A DNA stretch of 64,000 nt from contig CAZMOZ010000001.1 in assembly GCA_964568145.1 (NCBI GenBank), positions 186,001 through 250,000 on the forward strand, written 5' to 3'. Every line of letters begins with the position of its first letter. Positions within the stretch are counted from its first letter, which is position 1. The stretch comes from DSVZ01 sp964568145. Lineage in GTDB: Bacteria > Verrucomicrobiota > Verrucomicrobiia > Limisphaerales > J093. The position numbers and the translations under genes are program-made. The notes under the pieces are model-generated. The model saw only the letters and a program-made list of their open reading frames with translations, ran no database searches and had not been told where the DNA came from. Below, piece after piece: positions 16,765 through 24,284 of this stretch.

Positions 16765-16933
16765 CAAATCCGCGGCGGAGATTAAGCGTCACGCGCCCCG
16801 GCCCGGCAAGGCAATTCAAGCCGCCGGCACTGGAACGACCGGTGGCGGTTTGACACCGTGCTGCCGCAAGCTATACGTGAGGCCAACCGGTCCGCAGCGG
16901 ACCACTTAGCAACCGTCAACAAAACCCGTGACC

Positions 16934-17413
16934 ATGCTCATTCCAGTAGGTTCCCAAGCCCCCGACTTCACCCTCAAGACCAAGACCGCCGCGGGCGTCG
17001 AGGACGTCAAGCTCAGCGACAACTTCGGCAAGAAGAACACCGTGCTGTTGTTCTTCCCGCTCGCCTTCACCAGCGTCTGCACGAAGGAAATGTGCGACAT
17101 CACCAGCGGCCTGAACGCCTTCGCCGGGCTCAACGCCGACGTGATTGGCATCAGCGTGGACAGTCCGTTTGCGCAGGAGGCCTGGGCGGCCCGGGAGAAG
17201 ATCGCGGTCAAGCTGGCCAGCGACCTGAACAAGAAGACCGCGGCCGATTACGGCGTGCTGTTGCCCGACCTGCTCGGCTTGGGCTCGGTGGCGGCCCGCG
17301 CCGCGTTCGTCGTGGACAAGCAGGGGATCGTCCAGTACAGCGAGCAGACGCCGACCCCGAAGGACCTGCCCAACTTCGAGGCGGTCAAGACCACACTGGC
17401 GAAGCTGAAGTAG
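16934..17413 (+). CDS. peroxiredoxin (AhpC/TSA family, AhpE/BCP-like)
   Basis: The product of about 159 residues is a thioredoxin-fold peroxidase that reduces hydrogen peroxide or organic peroxides. The N-terminal VGSQAPDFTL is typical, and FPLAFTSVCTKEMC contains the PxxxTxxC motif whose Cys is the peroxidatic residue; the second Cys five residues later might resolve it. DVIGISVDSPFAQEAWA and AAFVVDKQGIVQY are conserved strands, the first with the Arg-containing region after it. GTG at 16928 is an alternative start, two codons upstream. The gene lies upstream of a selenoprotein gene on the same strand, separated by 128 bp. Both are thiol/selenol redox proteins, so a shared role in oxidative stress is plausible but not shown. 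Confidence 0.92.
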   Translation: MLIPVGSQAPDFTLKTKTAAGVEDVKLSDNFGKKNTVLLFFPLAFTSVCTKEMCDITSGLNAFAGLNADVIGISVDSPFAQEAWAAREKIAVKLASDLNKKTAADYGVLLPDLLGLGSVAARAAFVVDKQGIVQYSEQTPTPKDLPNFEAVKTTLAKLK

Positions 17414-17541
17414 GCTCGGGCCGCGCGTTTGGCCCGGCAGGGTGGGGGACGGCCCGCCCGGACTGCTTTGGGACGTGTCTGTGTCGCGCGCCATGCGGGG
17501 CGTCTTGACCCTCGCCGGCGCGCCACTTACTTTCACGGCGC

Positions 17542-17784
17542 ATGAAACCGGAAGTCGTCATCGAGTACTGCGCGGCTTGAAACTATGAGCCCAAGGCCGT
17601 CGGTCTGGCGGAGAAAATCCTTGGGTTCAAGTTGAACCTCGGCTCGCTCAAGTTGATCCCGTCCACAGGCGGGGTCTTTGAAGTCAGCGTCAATGGCCGC
17701 AGCATCTTCAGCAAGAAGGCCACGGGGCAGTTCCCCGAACCAGACGCTGTTCTCAAAGAACTCAAGAAGCACCTCGCGGCCTGA
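17542..17784 (+). CDS. SelW/SelT/SelH (Rdx) family selenoprotein with in-frame UGA (Sec13)
   Basis: Reading through TGA at 17578-17580 as selenocysteine gives an 80-residue protein: MKPEVVIEYCAAU followed by NYEPKAVGLAEKILG and a tail containing LKLIPSTGGVFEVSVNG and IFSKKATGQFPEPD. This is the Rdx/SelW fold, a thioredoxin-like redox domain whose C-x-x-C is here C10-A-A-U13. Length and motif order match the family, and protein similarity continues well past the UGA. A SECIS hairpin (17587-17628) follows the UGA, and tRNA-Sec and selD follow within 410 bp. Ordinary gene callers would stop at the UGA, leaving 12 residues. The substrate is unknown; such proteins are thought to act in thiol redox control. 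Confidence 0.9.
17587..17628 (+). promoter_or_regulatory. bacterial SECIS element of the SelW-like gene
   Basis: Starting 6 nt after the UGA, GAGCCCAAGG pairs with CCTTGGGTTC (10 bp, one G-U). Above it CCGTC pairs with GGCGG around the 5-nt loop GGTCT at 17602-17606, with a 3' bulge of AGAAAAT. GGUCU is the loop sequence SelB recognises in E. coli fdhF. The UGA-to-loop distance is 21 nt, within the known bacterial range. Confidence 0.85.
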
Positions 17785-17837
17785 GCCCGAAACCGTGACG
17801 GCGCCCGGCGGGGCGCGCGGCGCTGGCTTTCCCGGTC

Positions 17838-17934
17838 GGAGAGTGATGGGTGCCTGGTGGCCCCCGCGGTCTTCAAAACCGTCGTGCCGGCACTCCGTGT
17901 CGGCAGGAGTGTTCGATCCGCTCCCTCTCCGCCA
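17838..17934 (+). tRNA. selC: tRNA-Sec (anticodon UCA)
   Basis: This 97-nt sequence folds as a selenocysteine tRNA. The acceptor arm starts GGAGAG and pairs with CTCTCC before GCCA. The anticodon stem GCGGT/ACCGT encloses the loop CTTCAAA with anticodon TCA at 17873-17875. A long variable arm (TGCCGGCAC pairing with TGTCGGCA) follows, and the T arm contains GTTCGATC. CCA is encoded. It would be charged with serine, converted by SelA and delivered by SelB to UGA codons that have a SECIS. It lies between the two UGA-containing genes of the window, 53 bp after the SelW-like gene. Confidence 0.93.
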
Positions 17935-17954
17935 CTTTCGCCAGGCTGCCCGGA

Positions 17955-18075
17955 CGAAGGATCCGTCAAGTCCTGCCTTTCGGGGCTGCGACCAGCAAAA
18001 CGCAATCCCCGCGGGCGGATCGCCCGCGGCACGGCTCCAGGCGAGGTCGCCGGGGCCATTCCGAACCGCCCGTTA
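17955..18075. repeat. dispersed intergenic repeat, family 3 copy
   Basis: The segment around GGGGCTGCGACCAGCAAAACG to CTCCAGGCGAGGTCGCC matches the reverse complement of 62000-62120, over about 110 bp with scattered differences. It separates selC from selD. No coding potential was seen. Confidence 0.6.
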
Positions 18076-18175
18076 CTGGCACGAAAGTCGCCCAGTTGCC
18101 GGCAGGAATGCCGGAGCGCCCGGATCGCAGACGGCCGTTTTCAAGCCACGTTCGCTAACGTCTTTGCCTGGATTG

Positions 18176-18189
18176 AAAGGAGGTGATCC
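18176..18189 (+). promoter_or_regulatory. extended Shine-Dalgarno deciding the selD start
   Basis: AAAGGAGGTGATCC is the complement of the typical bacterial 16S rRNA 3' end (GGATCACCTCCTTT) over all 14 bases. It ends 2 nt before the GTG at 18192, with the GGAGG core 8 nt upstream. It fixes the selD start far upstream of the first ATG or GTG after the in-frame UGA. Confidence 0.8.
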
Positions 18190-18191
18190 GC

Positions 18192-19247
18192 GTGTCGCGT
18201 GAGCAGATTCTTCGCCTGACCGCGCTGTCATCCTGCGCGGGTTGAGCCGCCAAGCTCGGCCAGAACGCCCTGGCGCAGGTCCTGCGCCAGCTTCCACGAC
18301 CCTGCGACCCGCGGCTGCTGGTCGGCGCCGCGACCGCCGATGACGCCGGGGTGTTTCGTCTCGATCGCGACCGCGCGCTCGTGCAGACGGTGGACTTCTT
18401 CACGCCCATCGTGGACGACCCGTTCCTGTACGGACAGATCGCCGCGGCAAACTCGCTGTCCGATGTCTATGCGATGGGTGGCCGCCCGCTGACCGCGCTG
18501 AACATCGTCGGCGTGCCCGAGGAAACCGTGCCGCCGGAGGTCGTCGCGCGGATGCTCCGTGGCGGGGCGGTCAAGGCGAAGGAAGCCGGCTGTGTCGTGC
18601 TTGGCGGCCACACGATCAAGAACCCCGAGCCCATCTACGGCCTGGCCGTGACCGGCTTGGTCCACCCGCGCCGCCTGATCACCAACGCCGCGGCGCAGCC
18701 CGGCGACGTCCTGGTGCTCACCAAACCGCTCGGCACCGGCATCGTCACCACCGCCATCAAGCGCGGCCTTTGCCCGCCGGGCCTTTCGGCGAAGGCCATT
18801 CGTTCCATGCGTGCGCTCAACACGGTCGGCGCGGCGCTGGCCGAACGCCGTTTCGTGCGCGCGGGCACGGATGTGACCGGCTTCGGCCTGCTGGGCCATC
18901 TGGGCGCACTTTGCCGCGCCAGCGGCTTGTCGGCGGAACTTCGCGCCGGCGCCATCCCGGTGCTGGGGCCGGGCGTGTGGGATTTGATCGCCCAAGGCTG
19001 CGTCCCGGGCGGCACGCGCGCGAACCTGAAGACCGCCGCCGCGTGGACCGACTTCGCCAGCGGCGTGACCGACGTGCGGAAGTTGCTGCTGGCCGACGCC
19101 CAGACCAGCGGCGGCCTGTTGCTTTGCGTGCCGGAAAGTCGCCTGGCCGCTGTGCTGACCAGGTTAAAACGGCACCGGACCCTGGCCGCGGCGGTGGTGG
19201 GCCGGATTGAGAAGGCCGGCGCGGCGCGTATCCGCGTCGAGCCGTAG
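18192..19247 (+). CDS. selD: selenide, water dikinase SelD, itself a selenoprotein (Sec18)
   Basis: SelD makes selenophosphate from selenide and ATP, the selenium donor for Sec-tRNA. Starting at GTG 18192 and reading TGA at 18243-18245 as Sec, the 351-residue protein begins MSREQILRLTALSSCAGU followed by AAKLG. U18 and K21 align with the catalytic Cys17 and Lys20 of E. coli. Family motifs follow: TADDAGVF (metal/ATP), VQTVDFFTPIVDDP, AAANSLSDVYAMGG, GGHTIKNPEPIYGLAVTG, TGFGLLGHLG and LADAQTSGGLL. The full length matches the family, whereas a call that stops at the UGA loses the active site and ~50 N-terminal residues. A SECIS-like hairpin follows the UGA. Its dependence on Sec implies autoregulation by selenium supply. 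Confidence 0.93.
18270..18290 (+). promoter_or_regulatory. SECIS-like hairpin in selD
   Basis: CTGGCGCA and TGCGCCAG form a perfect 8-bp stem with the 5-nt loop GGTCC, one base different from the GGUCU loop of the SelW-like gene. The loop begins 32 nt after the in-frame UGA, within the bacterial range for SelB-dependent decoding. Confidence 0.75.
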
Positions 19248-19258
19248 CCGCGGGACGC

Positions 19259-21247
19259 TCAGTTCGCGCCGTCGCCGGAAGGCGTCAATGGCGGCTCGAT
19301 CTGCCAGGTGTCCGCGTCCAGATCAATGGTCACACGCGTGCCGTCTGCAAAGCTGGTGCGCTGGCGGCGTCGGCTGGCGTCGAGAAATTCGTGGCGCGTC
19401 ATTTCCAGCAGCGCCACGCGGCGGTGCAGCGCGCACACGGTCCGCACCCGCGCCAGCTCTCCCGGTCCCGGGTTCAAGCCCAGATAAGGCATCCCGCCGT
19501 TGGCCAGCGCATGCAGCAGGCCCAGGTCTTTCTCCGGGATGCCCCATTCGCCGCGCCCCAGCGACCACGGCATGAGCAGCGCGTCGTGGTACCCCAGGTT
19601 GAACAGCGGCACCGGGATGCCCATCGCCGGGCCTTTGCCGGGATTGGGATTCAGGGCGAACGGGCCGTGATGCACCAGGTCCAGATGGCGCACCGACCAG
19701 TCGCTGGGTTCCTCCGAACTGACCACGCCGCTCCAGGCCCGGATCGAATCCAGGCACTCGCCGCGGAAGCGCAGGCAATCCGCGCGCGTGACGGGGTGTT
19801 CGGTCTGGTAGCACTCGTCCGGCGGCACCACGGAGAAGACGTCCAGGTAGGCGCCGCGGAGTTTGACGCCGTGCTCGAGGATGGCGGTGTGGTTCTTGCG
19901 CACGTGCCCCGGGGCCAGGCTCGGACACAGGATGGACTGTCGCCCGCCGTACCAGGTGCTGTGCAACGGCCGCGCGCCGCTCTCCTCCGTGATCGTGTGT
20001 CGGTCGTGGTACGAGCGAGCGTCGAGGTAGTAATCGCGGTATTGGTCGTGAATGGCGAAGAGGAAGCCCAGGCGGTCGCACACCTCGGCGAAATCCCGCA
20101 TGCCCTCCCAGCCGCCGGCCTCGGGGCAGGGCGGCAGCACGTCGGGGTGCAGGTTGTCGTAGCCCCGCAAGCCCCAGCCATCCAGGTGGACGTAGGCGTT
20201 GGTGACGCCTTTGGCGGCGAGCGCCTGCAAGTCCTTCGCCCGCGCGGCGAACGTCACCAACTGGTGGTTCTGCGCCGGGTCGTCTTTGTGGTAGTAACTG
20301 GATTCCGGCTGGATGTGGTACAGGATGCTGGTGTGGACGACCGGCGCGCCGATGAGCCGGGCGACGACCGGGTTGCGCGCGATCTTTTCACGCAGGGACA
20401 CAAACCGCCCGGTGGCGATGGCGTGCCGGCGGTAGCGCTTGGCGAGGTCCACATAATTCCCGGCGTCGAAAAAGCACACTCGGGCTCGCCGCGGATACGC
20501 GAAGCGGCCCAGCGAATGCACCCAACGCGGGCCAATCTGCGTGGGGCCGCCCGCGGGATGCTCGAAGCGGCAGCCGCCGTCGTCCGGTGTCTCCAGCATC
20601 ACCAGCAGCGTCGCGCCGCCTTGCTCGTGTCCCCACCACGGCTGGTAGAGCCCGCGCCCGAAGCTGAGCGTGTCGTACAGCCAGGTCTTTTCGGGCCAGG
20701 CCTTGGGCAACAACATGCCTTGCATGAACGGCACCACCGTGGTGCCGAACGACTCCGCCGCCAGCCCCGCCGGCCAGTCGCACTGCCGCACGCGAGTGGC
20801 GCCGTCGGAGGCGATCAGCGTAGCGACCAGTTCCTCGGTGCCGCCCTCGAGGCACAGGAAAAGCTGGAGGAAAAGATCAAACCGCAATTCGCCGCTGCGA
20901 AACCCGCCCAGTTCGATCTTCAGGCCGGTCTGGAAGCCGTTTTCGTAGGCTTCGACCTTCTTCGACTCCGCGGTGGCCAGTTGCAGGGAATGCAGCTGGC
21001 CGTCGTGGCGGACCTCGAGGTCGCCGGCGCGCGACGCCGCGAACCGCCAGGCCACGACCGGCGTCTGCACGCGGCAGGCGAGGTTGGTGGGGTTGAACTC
21101 GAGGCGGTGACGCGCCCCAGTCACGCGCCACAGGCCGACGTTGGTGTCGTGGGCCACCTGGATGGGTGTGTCGGTGGACGCTGCCATGCCGGGGCGGAAG
21201 ACTGCTGCGCCCGCCAGCAGGGCGAGCAGGATGATCCGGGGGTTCAT
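19259..21247 (-). CDS. secreted glycosidase-like protein (TIM-barrel type, family uncertain)
   Basis: This 662-residue protein starts MNPRIILLALLAGAAVF, a signal peptide ending near GMAAS, so the ATG at 21245-21247 is preferred over an in-frame start 12 codons upstream. Residues ~30-290 look like a beta-rich sugar-binding or supersandwich domain; residues ~300-560 look like a TIM barrel with VTNAYVHLDGWG, LGFLFAIHDQYRDYY, LRGAYLDVFSVVPPDE and VVSSEEPSDW. The Asp in YLDVF and the Glu pair in SSEEPSDW are candidate catalytic acids, as in endo-acting glycosidases related to GH101 and the DUF5696 group. It converges with selD, 11 bp apart. Substrate unknown; a role in polysaccharide or glycoprotein breakdown would fit the lifestyle of the group. 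Confidence 0.65.
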   Translation of the reverse strand: MNPRIILLALLAGAAVFRPGMAASTDTPIQVAHDTNVGLWRVTGARHRLEFNPTNLACRVQTPVVAWRFAASRAGDLEVRHDGQLHSLQLATAESKKVEAYENGFQTGLKIELGGFRSGELRFDLFLQLFLCLEGGTEELVATLIASDGATRVRQCDWPAGLAAESFGTTVVPFMQGMLLPKAWPEKTWLYDTLSFGRGLYQPWWGHEQGGATLLVMLETPDDGGCRFEHPAGGPTQIGPRWVHSLGRFAYPRRARVCFFDAGNYVDLAKRYRRHAIATGRFVSLREKIARNPVVARLIGAPVVHTSILYHIQPESSYYHKDDPAQNHQLVTFAARAKDLQALAAKGVTNAYVHLDGWGLRGYDNLHPDVLPPCPEAGGWEGMRDFAEVCDRLGFLFAIHDQYRDYYLDARSYHDRHTITEESGARPLHSTWYGGRQSILCPSLAPGHVRKNHTAILEHGVKLRGAYLDVFSVVPPDECYQTEHPVTRADCLRFRGECLDSIRAWSGVVSSEEPSDWSVRHLDLVHHGPFALNPNPGKGPAMGIPVPLFNLGYHDALLMPWSLGRGEWGIPEKDLGLLHALANGGMPYLGLNPGPGELARVRTVCALHRRVALLEMTRHEFLDASRRRQRTSFADGTRVTIDLDADTWQIEPPLTPSGDGAN

Positions 21248-21354
21248 GAAGCGCAGCGTAGGCATGCGCCGGTGATGTGACAAGGCCGCGCCGCCCGCGC
21301 GTCTGCCGCGAAGCGTGGCGGCGGCCGTCAGTAGTGTAGCCGGGGGCAGCTCAC

Positions 21355-21640
21355 TTTTGTGCAGGCGGTGGAAACGGCCGGAAGTTCCGGAGGCGTGCGC
21401 CTGAGCATGAACTGGGTGCGCGGCTTCCCGACGGCGGGGCAGGTCACCCCCCCGCTGAGGTGCGACGGGTCAGGCCCCTGAGCCAGGGGCCGGCTACCGG
21501 ATGCCGAATCCACGCCCGCTGCCCACCTCTCCCTTTCTGTGTTTCTGAGTTTGGGCTTTCTCGCCGGATTCACCGGGCTGGAAGCCCGGCTCCACAGCCG
21601 GCGATCCTCCCTTCACGAAACTGAGATACGTACTGGCACG
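21355..21640 (+). repeat. long dispersed repeat, copy A
   Basis: About 280 bp from GGCGGTGGAAACGGCCGG, through CGCCTGAGCATGAAC and TTTGGGCTTTCTCGCCGG, to CCCGGCTCCAC and CTGAGATACG. The same order of blocks is found inverted at 23880-24190. It fills most of the interval between the glycosidase-like and FKBP genes. Confidence 0.75.
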
Positions 21641-21712
21641 CCCGGACCCCGCTTTTCGTATTGCTGGCACGCAGGCTTTCCGAAATGCTGCCGGCGCATG
21701 AATCATTGTACG

Positions 21713-22564
21713 ATGAAACGTTACCTGATCCTGACTTTGTTGCCGGGCCTGGTCGCCGCCGGCGCTTGGGCGGCGGACGCGGGCGCCTTGAACGATCCCA
21801 AAGCCAAGTTCAGCTACGGCCTGGGGCTGAGCCTGGGCACCAACCTCAAGCGCTCCGGCGTGGAGCCCGGCGAGGTGGACCTGGACCTGTTCGCCAAAGG
21901 CATGAAGGACGCCGCCAGCAATTCCAGTCAGATGACCGAGGCCGAGGCGCGCAACGCCATCATGGCCTACCAGACCGAAGCCCGGAAGACGCTGGCCGCC
22001 AAAAACAAGGCGGCGGCGGATGAATTTCTCGCCGCCAACAAAGACAAGGAAGGCGTCGTGACCACCGCCAGCGGGCTCCAGTATAAGGTGCTCGCCGCCG
22101 GCGCGGGCGATTCGCCCAAGGCCACGGACAACGTCACCGTGCATTACAAGGGCACGTTGCTGGACGGCACGGAGTTCGACAGCAGCTACAAGCGCAACCA
22201 GCCGGCCACCTTCGGCGTGGGGCAGGTGATCAAGGGCTGGACCGAGGCCTTGCAGCTCATGAAGCCCGGCGCGAAGTGGCAGCTCTTCATCCCCCCCGAC
22301 CAGGCTTACGGCGAACAGGGGCGGCCCGGCATTCCGCCCAATTCCCTGCTCAACTTCGAGGTCGAGCTCATCTCGGTGCAGAGCCAGGCCGCCGTCGCGC
22401 CGCCCGCCCCGCCCGCGCAGCCGGTGACCAGCGACATCATCAAGGTGCCCTCGAAGGAAGAACTCGAGAAAGGCGCGAAGATCGAGATCATTAAGGCCGC
22501 TGACCTCGAGAAGCTCAAGCAGGAGGAAGCCGAGAAGGCCAAAACTGCCGGCGAAAAGAAGTAG
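21713..22564 (+). CDS. FKBP-type peptidyl-prolyl cis-trans isomerase, exported
   Basis: The 283-residue protein has a signal peptide (MKRYLILTLLPGLVAAGAWA), an FKBP N-terminal dimerisation domain at about 22-115 (KFSYGLGLSLGTNLK and IMAYQTEARKTLAAKNKAAA), and an FKBP catalytic domain at about 118-220 (TTASGLQYKVL, VTVHYKGTLLDGTEFDSSY, GVGQVIKGWTEALQLMKPG and LFIPPDQAYGEQG). This is the FkpA/Mip arrangement of periplasmic foldases. A C-terminal extension of about 60 residues is first Pro/Ala rich and then charged and helical (PSKEELEKGAKIEIIKAADL), which is unusual. An in-frame ATG five codons upstream is possible. A Rho-independent terminator follows 29 bp after the stop. It lies between inverted long repeats. 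Confidence 0.92.
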   Translation: MKRYLILTLLPGLVAAGAWAADAGALNDPKAKFSYGLGLSLGTNLKRSGVEPGEVDLDLFAKGMKDAASNSSQMTEAEARNAIMAYQTEARKTLAAKNKAAADEFLAANKDKEGVVTTASGLQYKVLAAGAGDSPKATDNVTVHYKGTLLDGTEFDSSYKRNQPATFGVGQVIKGWTEALQLMKPGAKWQLFIPPDQAYGEQGRPGIPPNSLLNFEVELISVQSQAAVAPPAPPAQPVTSDIIKVPSKEELEKGAKIEIIKAADLEKLKQEEAEKAKTAGEKK

Positions 22565-22593
22565 CCGCCCGTCTCGTAGTTTTGGATACAGCA

Positions 22594-22625
22594 CAGGCCG
22601 CCGCTTGGCGGCCTGTTTTGTTTTG
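22594..22625 (+). terminator. Rho-independent terminator after the FKBP gene
   Basis: CAGGCCGCC pairs with GGCGGCCTG around GCTT and is followed by TTTTGTTTTG. It serves the FKBP gene and lies before the convergent agmatine deiminase stop. Confidence 0.88.
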
Positions 22626-22663
22626 TTGGGGTGGAACGGCCAGCCAGGCCATTCCGCCCAGGC

Positions 22664-23749
22664 TCAGGCCGGCTGTTGCTGGGTGAGGCAATGCACCGAG
22701 CCGAAGCCCAGCACCAGATCCACCGCGTGCAAACCCACCACCGGGCGATCAGTGATCAGTTCGCCCAGGATGCCCAGCGCCACGCGATCGTTCGGGTCGT
22801 TGAATGTCGGCACCAGCACGCACGTGTTGGCGATGTAAAAATTCGCGTAGCTGGCCGGCAGCCGGTCGCCATTGAAGAACAGCGGCGCCGGCATGGGCAG
22901 GGGCACCACTTCCGGTTTGGAGCCGTCTTCCAGCCGCAGGTCCCGCACCCGCTCCCAGTTCTCGGCCAACGGCCGGTGGTTCACGTCCCGCCGGTTGGTT
23001 TCGCGGATGAGCACCAGTGTGCGCGGATTCACGAAGCGCGCGATGTCGTCAATGTGGCCGTGGGTGTCGTCGCCCACCGGCCCGTTGCGCAGCCAGAGCA
23101 CGTTGCGGACGCCCAGGAACTGCCGGAACGCCGCCTCGTAATCGGCGCGGGTCAAACCCGGATTGCGCACCTGCACCTTGGGATCGAGGTAGCACTCCTC
23201 GGTGGTGAGCAGCGTGCCCCGGCCGTTGACCTCGATGCCACCGCCTTCGAGCACAAAGTCACGGCCGGCCACCCGCGCCTCGAACAGCGGCTTGCGCAGC
23301 AGCCGGGCGGCGGTCTCGGGCACGCGACGATCCTTCTGCCAGTCGCGGTACTTGGCCCAGGCGTTGAAATGGAAATGGACGATGGCGGTCTCCGACCTGC
23401 GGCCCCGCCGACGGCGCACAAACAACGGTCCGCTGTCGCGCGTCCAGCCGCGGTTGGTGAAGTGCGTCACGAAATCCACCCGCCGGAGATCGGCGCCCGC
23501 CTGGCCGAGATAGCGCCGGGCCTGCGCGGCGGCGGCACGGTCATTCACCAGCAGGCGCACGCGCTCGCCGGCGGTGATCTTGCGGACCATCTCGCCGTAC
23601 ACCCAGCGGATGGTGTCCAGCTTGCCGGGCCAGTCGGTTTCGTTATGGGGCCAGCCCAGCCAGGTCGCCTCGTGCCGCTCCCATTCGGCGGGCATGGTGT
23701 AACCGAGTTCGGCCGGGCTCGGGCAGTTTGTGGGATCGTGTGCGGCCAT
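22664..23749 (-). CDS. agmatine deiminase / peptidyl-arginine deiminase family (AguA-like)
   Basis: The 361-residue product is a guanidine-group modifying enzyme. Agmatine deiminases convert agmatine to N-carbamoylputrescine and ammonia in polyamine synthesis. Landmarks are MPAEWERHEATWLGWPHNETDWPG at the N-terminus, RDSGPLFV, FVLEGGGIEVNGRGTLLTTEECYL, the His/Asp motif GDDTHGHIDDIARF, and the catalytic Cys in GSVHCLTQQQPA at the end. Length fits the family. The start MAAHDPTNCP (23747-23749) was chosen because the upstream part of the frame is Arg-rich and lies in the repeat-bearing intergenic region. There is no signal peptide, so the intracellular agmatine enzyme is more likely than a secreted protein deiminase. 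No other polyamine genes are adjacent. Confidence 0.9.
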   Translation of the reverse strand: MAAHDPTNCPSPAELGYTMPAEWERHEATWLGWPHNETDWPGKLDTIRWVYGEMVRKITAGERVRLLVNDRAAAAQARRYLGQAGADLRRVDFVTHFTNRGWTRDSGPLFVRRRRGRRSETAIVHFHFNAWAKYRDWQKDRRVPETAARLLRKPLFEARVAGRDFVLEGGGIEVNGRGTLLTTEECYLDPKVQVRNPGLTRADYEAAFRQFLGVRNVLWLRNGPVGDDTHGHIDDIARFVNPRTLVLIRETNRRDVNHRPLAENWERVRDLRLEDGSKPEVVPLPMPAPLFFNGDRLPASYANFYIANTCVLVPTFNDPNDRVALGILGELITDRPVVGLHAVDLVLGFGSVHCLTQQQPA

Positions 23750-23879
23750 AAACTGGCGCGAGCCTAACGGCTGCGCGGCGCTTGTCCATGCCGGGCCATG
23801 ATCTTCCGTGGCTGCGGTCCTCAGACTGCGGCGGCGTGCCGGCGATGCCAACTAAAGACGGTCGCCCACGCGCTGGCGG

Positions 23880-24190
23880 AATGGTTGGGCGCATCTCAGT
23901 CCTGTGCAGGCAAGAGCGCCTGTCGGGGTGGCGGCCGGCCTCCAGCCGTCCGTGGAGCCGGGCTTCCGGCCCGGTGGACCCGGCGAGAAAGCCCAAACCC
24001 AGAAAATCAAAAAGGGGTGGTGGGCTGTGGGTAGGGGTTCGGCATCGGATGGCCGGACCCTGGCTCAGATGCCGTACCCGTCGCCCCTCAGCGAGGGGCG
24101 ACCTACCCTGCTGGCGGGATGCCGTGCTCCCCGTTCATGCTCAGGCGCGTACCCCCGGTACTTCCGGCCGTTTCCACTGGCTGCAAATAG
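23880..24190 (-). repeat. long dispersed repeat, copy B (inverted to copy A)
   Basis: On the minus strand this reads CAGTGGAAACGGCCGGAAGT, then CGCCTGAGCATGAAC, the palindrome CGCCCCTCGCTGAGGGGCG, then TTTGGGCTTTCTCGCCGG and AAGCCCGGCTCCACGG, in the same order as copy A. The surrounding 535 bp (23750-24284) hold no recognised gene. Confidence 0.75.
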
Positions 24191-24284
24191 CGAGATGCCT
24201 GCGCGGAGCGGTTCGGGACGCGGAATTGTCGTTGTGTAACGGGGGCCGCTGCGGCAGGGTTTCGCCCGTCAAACCCCTGCGCTT

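Noticed and set aside
18351..19247. selD starting at the ATG at 18351
   Set aside because: This would drop the catalytic residue and ~50 conserved residues. The GTG at 18192 with the strong SD and UGA/SECIS explains the full-length protein.
21494..22594. 366-codon minus-strand frame opposite the FKBP gene
   Set aside because: Antisense to a well-supported gene, and its end runs through the copy A repeat.
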